A DNA stretch of 64,000 nt from Marinobacter denitrificans (lineage in GTDB: Bacteria; Pseudomonadota; Gammaproteobacteria; Pseudomonadales; Oleiphilaceae), in contig NZ_VMHN01000009.1 in assembly GCF_008795955.1 (NCBI RefSeq), forward strand, positions 1 to 64,000, written 5' to 3'. Every line of letters starts with the position of its first letter. The stretch's first letter is position 1. The translations under genes and the position numbers were made by a program. This document shows positions 58,744 through 64,000 of the stretch, piece by piece. The notes beneath the pieces are model-generated. The model did no database searches, had not been told where the DNA came from, and saw nothing but the letters and a program-made list of their open reading frames with translations.

Positions 58744-59769
58744 TCAGGCGCTTTCTGCCGCGGGCTCCTGAGACACAACCTCATCCGCGTAAACAATCTG
58801 GTCCCGACCGCTGGCCTTGGCTTCGTAAAGCGCGTCATCGGCCCGAGCCAGCCAGTCATCAGGGCTTTCGCCATTTTTTAACAGGGCAACGCCGAAAGAA
58901 GCCGTCACCTGGCCACCACTTGGGTGCTTGAGAAACCTGTGCATAATGTGCTGCAGGTTGTGCATCACCGCCCTGAGCCCTGTTTCATCCACACCGCTCA
59001 TCAACAGCACAAATTCCTCACCACCAAACCGGAACAGCTGGTCGGATTTACGGATATTCTGCTCAATCAGTGCCACCATTTCGGTCAGCACGTGATCCCC
59101 CACACTGTGGCCGTGCTCATCGTTGATCTTTTTGAAGTGATCAATATCCAGCAGCACCAGGGCATAGGAGATCCCCGTTCTGGCGGCGCTGGCGGCTGCC
59201 ATTGCCAACTCTTCGTCCATCGAGCGACGGTTCTTGACGCCGGTCAGCGGGTCAATGGTAGCCAGGTGTTCCAGGCGCTCCCGCTGGTTTTCATTACGGA
59301 AGGCAAAAACGTAGGCGCAGCAACTGACCACCACGGCCGTCGCGGAAAAGGACCACATCTGGACCGTGGAGCTGAAAGCGACGCCATGGATTATCAAGGC
59401 AGCTACAGCGGCCAGGTTGATAAAGATGGCGTAGCGGGACTCGGTAAGAAAGAAACTGGTCACCAGGCATGGAAATAACCAGAAAAGGCCCGGTTCCCCG
59501 ACCACAGCGCCGACGGTAACAGCACCCGCAGAGGACACAATGGCCATGGCCAGACCGGTGCGCGCGGTATCACCGGTCACCCACGCATACACCATGCCCG
59601 CCGAAATAGACAACATGATGGTCAGGTCGACCACCCCGGCCAGCATGTTCCCCTGCACGAACCGCATCACCGCAAACGGGCTGATGCCCAGAATGGCGCT
59701 CATGCCCAGCAGCGTGATTATGGACAGGCGAAAATCAGTTTTCAGACGATAGAACATAGTGCTTACCAA
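58744..59769 (-). CDS. Membrane-bound diguanylate cyclase (GGDEF)
   Basis: A 341-residue protein with about six N-terminal membrane segments (residues 15-160) and a C-terminal GGDEF domain. The active-site motif FGGEEF is intact, with an RKSD inhibitory site five residues before it. It probably makes c-di-GMP, with the membrane part as sensor. The stop lies six bases after that of the convergent MATE gene. The gap upstream (59770-59939) shows no gene. Confidence 0.93.
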   Translation of the reverse strand: MVSTMFYRLKTDFRLSIITLLGMSAILGISPFAVMRFVQGNMLAGVVDLTIMLSISAGMVYAWVTGDTARTGLAMAIVSSAGAVTVGAVVGEPGLFWLFPCLVTSFFLTESRYAIFINLAAVAALIIHGVAFSSTVQMWSFSATAVVVSCCAYVFAFRNENQRERLEHLATIDPLTGVKNRRSMDEELAMAAASAARTGISYALVLLDIDHFKKINDEHGHSVGDHVLTEMVALIEQNIRKSDQLFRFGGEEFVLLMSGVDETGLRAVMHNLQHIMHRFLKHPSGGQVTASFGVALLKNGESPDDWLARADDALYEAKASGRDQIVYADEVVSQEPAAESA

Positions 59770-59939
59770 TACCGGGAAAGCCGCGCAGGTTTTCCAACTT
59801 CTTTGTTATTGTGGCTCAGGACGCATCCGACCAAAGTCTTATTAGCAAACTATCATAGCCCAAGATGCCACCCCCGACGGCGCACCCTGCGAAATTTAAC
59901 AATCGTCCCATATCTTCACGTGTTGTGTTGTCCACCAAC

Positions 59940-60626
59940 TCATTCCAGGAATTCCCGGAAACTGTCATCCAGCTCCCCCTCGTACTCCTCAAGTGCGTAG
60001 CTGACGTCAGCCGCCAGCAGATCAAGCAGCACAAAACTGTTCACTCCGGCATCCTCATCCTGGCTCGCCCGCAGGCGGCTGCTCATACCATGGTTAAGGC
60101 GCCTCAGGTCATTGTATACCTGGCTGAGCGACGCCATCTGCCAGTCCGGCTCCAGTCCCTGGCGTTGCCTGAGATACTGCCCCAGAAGATAGGTACCGAA
60201 GGTCCTGAAAAGTGTTTCGTCCGGTGAACTCAGGGGGAGATGAAATCGTGCCATAGGCCGCAGAATACGGGTGACCGGGCAGCCGGAAAACGGGCCGATC
60301 AGCCCCAGAAGGGAGCCCATGGCCCGCTGCAGCGTGGTATCAGCGGTAATGGTTCGGGAGCGGGAGGTAACCGTGACCGTCACCGGCTCATGGGACGCCC
60401 GCATTGCCGTTACCCTTGCGGGCTCCACCAACGCCACGGCATAGGGGCAATACCGGTATTCTTCTGTCGACAGGGGACAGTGACTGCACTGGTGAAAGCC
60501 CAGGCGCGTCCACTCCGGCAGGTTGGCCGCCGTCAGAGCCTGGTCACCGCCCGCGGCCGCTACGTCACACTCCCAAACGGAGGTGTCGTCAAACCGGAAA
60601 TGATAATGCACATCCGCAGCCGCCAT
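59940..60626 (-). CDS. Unknown protein with conserved-looking cysteine cluster
   Basis: A 228-residue cytosolic protein. Four cysteines are grouped as C47-x2-C50-x9-C60 and C116, with C20 nearby, in the context FHQCSHCPLSTEEYRYCPYAVALVEP. This spacing suits a zinc or iron-sulphur site. The C-terminal part is helical and acidic (ALEEYEGELDDSFREFLE). I chose the ATG at 60626 because GGAGAAGG stands just before it; the frame extends to 60698. I do not recognise a firmly named family. It is divergent from the soluble kinase cluster across a 200-bp region, and that placement suggests a sensory or effector partner. That is inference. Confidence 0.75.
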   Translation of the reverse strand: MAAADVHYHFRFDDTSVWECDVAAAGGDQALTAANLPEWTRLGFHQCSHCPLSTEEYRYCPYAVALVEPARVTAMRASHEPVTVTVTSRSRTITADTTLQRAMGSLLGLIGPFSGCPVTRILRPMARFHLPLSSPDETLFRTFGTYLLGQYLRQRQGLEPDWQMASLSQVYNDLRRLNHGMSSRLRASQDEDAGVNSFVLLDLLAADVSYALEEYEGELDDSFREFLE

Positions 60627-60826
60627 AGCCCTTCTCCCGACCAGTATAGCCCGGCAATAAAAACCAATAATCCAGATACCAAACGTAACGTTGAACAATG
60701 CCCAGAACTACTATACTGAAGCCATATAAATAATAGTAAACCCATATCTCGATTAAACGTATTGCGCGTCATTTCAAGCTGGCTTCCCCCCGAATTCTGG
60801 AGCCATCCGCCCAACGGACCATCACT

Positions 60827-61690
60827 ATGCCGGACTTCACCCCCAGATTATCAGAGCAGGATCAACTGAACGCCAAGCTGGAGCAGGCAAACAGGCAGTT
60901 GCTGCAGTCTGAAAAGCTTGCCGCCATTGGCCAGTTGGCGGCCGGGGTTGCCCATGAAATCAATAACCCGGTTGGTTATGTCTATTCCAACCTGCAAAGC
61001 CTGGGCACCTATCTGGAAGATCTGTTCAGGCTTACCGATGCCGTGGATGCCGGGGCATCGCTGGAAGATCTGAGTGCGATCAAAAAGAACATAGATTACG
61101 GCTTTCTGAAGGATGACCTTAAAGATCTACTGGCAGAGTCCCGGGAGGGTATCGAGCGGGTTAAGACCATCATTTCCGCAATGAAGGATTTTTCCCATAT
61201 CGAAGACGAGGAGTTCAAGCTGGCGGATCTGCATCGTGGCATTGAAACCACCCTCAACGTGGTCAACAACGAACTGAAATATAAAGCCACTGTCATCAGG
61301 GAATTTGGCGCCCTGCCAGAAGTGGAGTGCATCAGCTCACAGATAAACCAGGTTGTCATGAACCTGCTGGTCAATGCTGCCCACGCTATCGACGATTTTG
61401 GCGAGATTATCATTCGTACCCGTTGTGACGGCGAATGGGCAATCCTCGAAGTAGAAGATAACGGTAAGGGTATTGCCGAGGAAAACCTGCATCGGATTTT
61501 CGAGCCTTTTTTCACCACCAAGCCGGTCGGCAAGGGCACAGGCCTCGGGCTCTCCCTGTCGTTTAATATCCTCCAGAAACATAACGGCTACATCACAGCG
61601 GAAGCCGCGTCGACCGGCAAGGGGACCTGTTTTCGTATATCCCTGCCACTGAAGCAGCCAGAGACCCCAGCGGACAATGAGCGGGGCTGA
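60827..61690 (+). CDS. Soluble sensor histidine kinase
   Basis: A 287-residue kinase without membrane segment or recognisable sensor domain. It starts with a short coiled coil (LNAKLEQANRQLLQSEKLAAIGQL) that runs into the HisKA helix with H43 in GVAHEINNPVGYVYSN. The HATPase domain shows MNLLVNAAHAI (N box), VEDNGKGI (G1) and KGTGLGLSLS (G2). It lies two bases before a response regulator gene. Kinases of this compact type usually depend on partner proteins for the signal. Confidence 0.94.
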   Translation: MPDFTPRLSEQDQLNAKLEQANRQLLQSEKLAAIGQLAAGVAHEINNPVGYVYSNLQSLGTYLEDLFRLTDAVDAGASLEDLSAIKKNIDYGFLKDDLKDLLAESREGIERVKTIISAMKDFSHIEDEEFKLADLHRGIETTLNVVNNELKYKATVIREFGALPEVECISSQINQVVMNLLVNAAHAIDDFGEIIIRTRCDGEWAILEVEDNGKGIAEENLHRIFEPFFTTKPVGKGTGLGLSLSFNILQKHNGYITAEAASTGKGTCFRISLPLKQPETPADNERG

Positions 61691-61692
61691 CC

Positions 61693-63039
61693 ATGGCAGA
61701 GTCTCTTCCCTCCAACGCCAGCCTGTTATTGGTGGATGACGAGGAAAACATCCTCCGTAGTCTGCAGAGAATACTCCGTAAAGAGCCCTACGACATTCGC
61801 ACGGCCGCATCCGGTGAGGAAGCACTGGCATTGCTCAATGAGCAGAAATTCGACCTGGTCATATCAGATGCCCGCATGCCCGGCATGGATGGCCCTACCC
61901 TGCTGGCCGAAATCAAGAAAAAGTGGCCCTGGTGTATCCGCATACTGTTGACCGGTTATGCCGATATCAATTCCACCATCAAGGCCATCAATGATGGCCA
62001 GATATACCGCTACATCAGCAAACCCTGGGACGATGAAGAGCTGAAGCTGGTCATCCGCCAGGCGCTCGCGTTCCAGTATTCCGAACGTCGCCGGCTGGCA
62101 CTGGAGAAGCTGACGCGCAAGCAGAACAAGGAACTACAGTCGCTCAATGCCAGCCTGGAAGACAAGGTGCAGGCCCGCACCGAGGAGCTGAAAGAAACCG
62201 CAGACATGCTGGATGCGGCTTACACAGAACTGAAGCTTAGTTATGTCACCACCACCGAAGTTTTCTCCACGCTGATTAACAAGCGGCTGCCCGCCAACCG
62301 CCAGCCCAACGCCAAAGTAATCGGCCTGGTGAAGGCCTATGCCGAGTACCACCAACTGGACGAAGACCTCTCCCGGGACCTTTATATGGCGGCCGCCCTC
62401 TACAATCTCGGCAAGCTGAGTTGGCCCGACGAGCTGTTCACGGCCCCCTCCGATCTGCTGACCAAAGAACAGCGCCTGGAATACCTGAAGTATCCGGTCA
62501 ACAGTGAACAACTGTTGATGGCCCTGGAACCTCTGAAAGAAACCGCCCGGATCATCCGTCACCATCAGGAAAAATGGAACGGCTACGGGGTGCCTGAAAG
62601 GCTGGAGGGCAATGAAATTCCCCTGGGGTCGCGAATCCTCAGGCTGGCTGTGGATTTCATCGAGCTACAGTACGGCCTGATTCTGGAGCGCCGGGTATCC
62701 CGGGACAATGCCCTGAAACTGATCAAACGCTACCGGGACCGGCTTTACGATCCGGAGATTGCCGATCGTTTCCTGGAGGTCTGTATCGAGGTGGCGCCCG
62801 ATGTGGAGCATGAGGACCCCGACATCATGGTCCTCGACACGTTACGACTGAAGGCCGGCATGGTGCTGGCGCGTAACCTGTATGCCGCTTCCGGCATGCT
62901 GTTGCTGAACGAAGGCAAGGAGCTGACCTCCCTGCTCATCGACAAACTGGTGGCGTTCGAGAAAGGCGAACCGGACGGTACCCACTACACGGTGTATGTC
63001 CACCGCCCGGACGAGGAAGAAACGGAGAAAGCATCATGA
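61693..63039 (+). CDS. Response regulator with degenerate HD-GYP domain
   Basis: A 448-residue protein. The receiver domain has D59 in LVISDARMPGMDG. A coiled coil (about 130-175) leads to an HD-GYP-like domain. In that domain the HD doublet is replaced by YN (residues 237-238 in AALYNLGKLSWPDELF), and the GYP motif reads GYGVP (297-301). HH290-291 and the surrounding HHQEKWNGYG text persist. A C-terminal extension has KAGMVLARNLYAASGMLLL and KGEP, as in PatA/HDOD-type regulators with a PilZ-like look. Without HD the domain cannot hydrolyse c-di-GMP in the known way and may bind it or a protein. The gene overlaps the next by four bases. Confidence 0.92.
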   Translation: MAESLPSNASLLLVDDEENILRSLQRILRKEPYDIRTAASGEEALALLNEQKFDLVISDARMPGMDGPTLLAEIKKKWPWCIRILLTGYADINSTIKAINDGQIYRYISKPWDDEELKLVIRQALAFQYSERRRLALEKLTRKQNKELQSLNASLEDKVQARTEELKETADMLDAAYTELKLSYVTTTEVFSTLINKRLPANRQPNAKVIGLVKAYAEYHQLDEDLSRDLYMAAALYNLGKLSWPDELFTAPSDLLTKEQRLEYLKYPVNSEQLLMALEPLKETARIIRHHQEKWNGYGVPERLEGNEIPLGSRILRLAVDFIELQYGLILERRVSRDNALKLIKRYRDRLYDPEIADRFLEVCIEVAPDVEHEDPDIMVLDTLRLKAGMVLARNLYAASGMLLLNEGKELTSLLIDKLVAFEKGEPDGTHYTVYVHRPDEEETEKAS

Positions 63040-63560
63040 TCAAGATTCAGCTGGTGGATGACGAGCCGAACATCCTCAATGCCCTCAAACGTCTGCTGCG
63101 GCCTAATGGCTGGGAGATCCATACCTACGATAACGTCGAGTCGGCCCTGGGGGGACTGCTTGAGCACAACTATGCCGTCATCATCTCCGACTACCAGATG
63201 CCCACCGCCGATGGCGTGACCTATCTGCAGTTTGCCAAACAGCGCCAGCCCAACGCCGTTCGTCTGGTCTTGAGCGCCTACGGCGATCGCAATTCCATGA
63301 TCAAGGCCATTAACCAGGCGGAGGTCTATCGCTACCTGTCCAAGCCCTGGGATGACTATGAAGTGGTGGCAGCCATAAAGTCCGCCATTGATATCTACGA
63401 GCTCAAGTCCGAAAACCAGCGCCTGGTGGATGAAGTCAATGCACAGCGTCGGATGATAAAAGCCCGGGAGCAGGAATTGCTACGCCTGGAAAAAGATAAT
63501 CCCGGTATTACCCGCGTTCATCGCGATGCCGACGGCTCCGTGCTGATCGGCGACCAGTGA
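63036..63560 (+). CDS. Response regulator with C-terminal coiled coil
   Basis: A 174-residue protein. The receiver domain (about 1-120) has D52 in VIISDYQMPTADG and a KPW motif (LSKPWDDYE) shared with the preceding regulator. A coiled coil (about 125-158) and a short tail without DNA-binding domain follow. Its start overlaps the preceding gene (ATGA). It could compete for the kinase or relay to the GTPase encoded next. Confidence 0.92.
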   Translation: MIKIQLVDDEPNILNALKRLLRPNGWEIHTYDNVESALGGLLEHNYAVIISDYQMPTADGVTYLQFAKQRQPNAVRLVLSAYGDRNSMIKAINQAEVYRYLSKPWDDYEVVAAIKSAIDIYELKSENQRLVDEVNAQRRMIKAREQELLRLEKDNPGITRVHRDADGSVLIGDQ

Positions 63561-63570
63561 AGAGGTTCTG

Positions 63571-64000
63571 ATGGCGGATCATAGCCCTGACGACAACAGG
63601 TTGGCTTTGAAGGTGGTGTTTTACGGCCCCGCCCTGAGTGGAAAAACCACCAACCTGATGCAGTTGCATTCCCTGCTCAACCCCCAGCGCAAGGGAGAGC
63701 TGATGGTGCTGGAAACCCGGGATGACCGCACGCTGTTTTTCGACATGCTGCCCATCGGCCTGAAAGGCGCTTCCGGGCTGGACCTGCGGCTGAAGCTATA
63801 CACCGTGCCGGGCCAGGTTCAGCACGACAGCACCCGCAAGGCGGTTCTGTCCCGCGCAGACGCCGTGGTTTTCGTGGCGGACTCCCAGACCGCCCAGCAG
63901 GACAATAACGCCACGGCGTTCGGAAACCTGGAGGAAAACCTGGAAAAGGTCGGGCTGGATATCGACACCCTGCCCATGGCCGTGCAGTTCAACAAACGCG
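63571..64000 (+). CDS. MglA-like small Ras-family GTPase, 5' part
   Basis: The frame is open to the window end (143 residues seen). The P-loop is FYGPALSGKTTNL (K25). FFDMLP and the YTVPGQVQHD switch II (PGQ in place of DxxG, as in MglA), VFVADSQ and the start of the NKR guanine-specificity motif (QFNKR) follow. MglA-type GTPases set cell polarity and place motility machines. It starts 10 bp after the response regulator stop with AGAGG before its ATG. It should be the output of this signalling operon. A partner GAP (MglB, roadblock) is not in view and may lie beyond the edge. Confidence 0.9.
   Translation, partial: MADHSPDDNRLALKVVFYGPALSGKTTNLMQLHSLLNPQRKGELMVLETRDDRTLFFDMLPIGLKGASGLDLRLKLYTVPGQVQHDSTRKAVLSRADAVVFVADSQTAQQDNNATAFGNLEENLEKVGLDIDTLPMAVQFNKR

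Overview
The window looks like chromosome of a marine gammaproteobacterium. Protein content and style (SOS-controlled integron integrase beside B12 genes, DcaP-type porin, many acyl-CoA dehydrogenases, TRAP and Liv transporters, Aer-type chemoreceptor) suggest Marinobacter or a close relative. That is an inference from protein families, not from a marker gene. No rRNA, tRNA or CRISPR array was seen.

Region 1 (1-3436) is the proximal end of a chromosomal integron. An integron integrase (2375-3436, +) sits under a perfect LexA box and faces away from an array of minus-strand cassettes separated by attC sites. The cassettes encode a GNAT acetyltransferase, a two-TM protein, a secreted SecD-head-like protein and small unknowns. 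Region 2 (3449-8579) holds late cobalamin genes (cobS, cbiB, cobT, cobC, cobU) with a PAS-GGDEF gene among them. Region 3 (8655-15606) is housekeeping and signalling: a cNMP/CBS/DUF294 protein with a DnaQ-type exonuclease, a secreted MsrA-MsrB fusion, a two-component pair and a TetR-like regulator.

Region 4 (15745-52285) is a large catabolic island for CoA-activated acids. It has five acyl-CoA dehydrogenases plus a glutaryl-CoA dehydrogenase, two thiolases, a PimF-like hydratase/dehydrogenase fusion, two acyl-CoA ligases, SDRs, a MaoC hydratase, an alcohol and an aldehyde dehydrogenase, an IclR regulator and three uptake routes (DcaP porin, Liv ABC, TRAP). The PimC/PimD-like pair, the DcaP porin and GcdH together point to dicarboxylates or alicyclic acids that break down to them. 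A second module combines an APH-fold kinase, a SurE-like phosphatase, an acyl-CoA ligase and an ACAD11-like dehydrogenase. It resembles the hydroxyacyl-CoA phosphorylation route known from LvaA/LvaC and ACAD10/11. A 17-bp palindrome, RTTYYGC-N3-RCGRAAY, recurs before at least six transcription units here and is probably the operator of the local IclR protein. Three families of palindromic intergenic repeats (A, four copies; B, two; C, one) occur only in this island.

Region 5 (52401-64000) has an unknown secreted protein, an NSS transporter, an Aer-like receptor, an EamA exporter, a MATE exporter and a membrane GGDEF protein. It ends in a signalling cluster: an unknown four-cysteine protein, a soluble histidine kinase, a response regulator with a degenerate HD-GYP domain, a second response regulator and an MglA-like GTPase cut by the window end.
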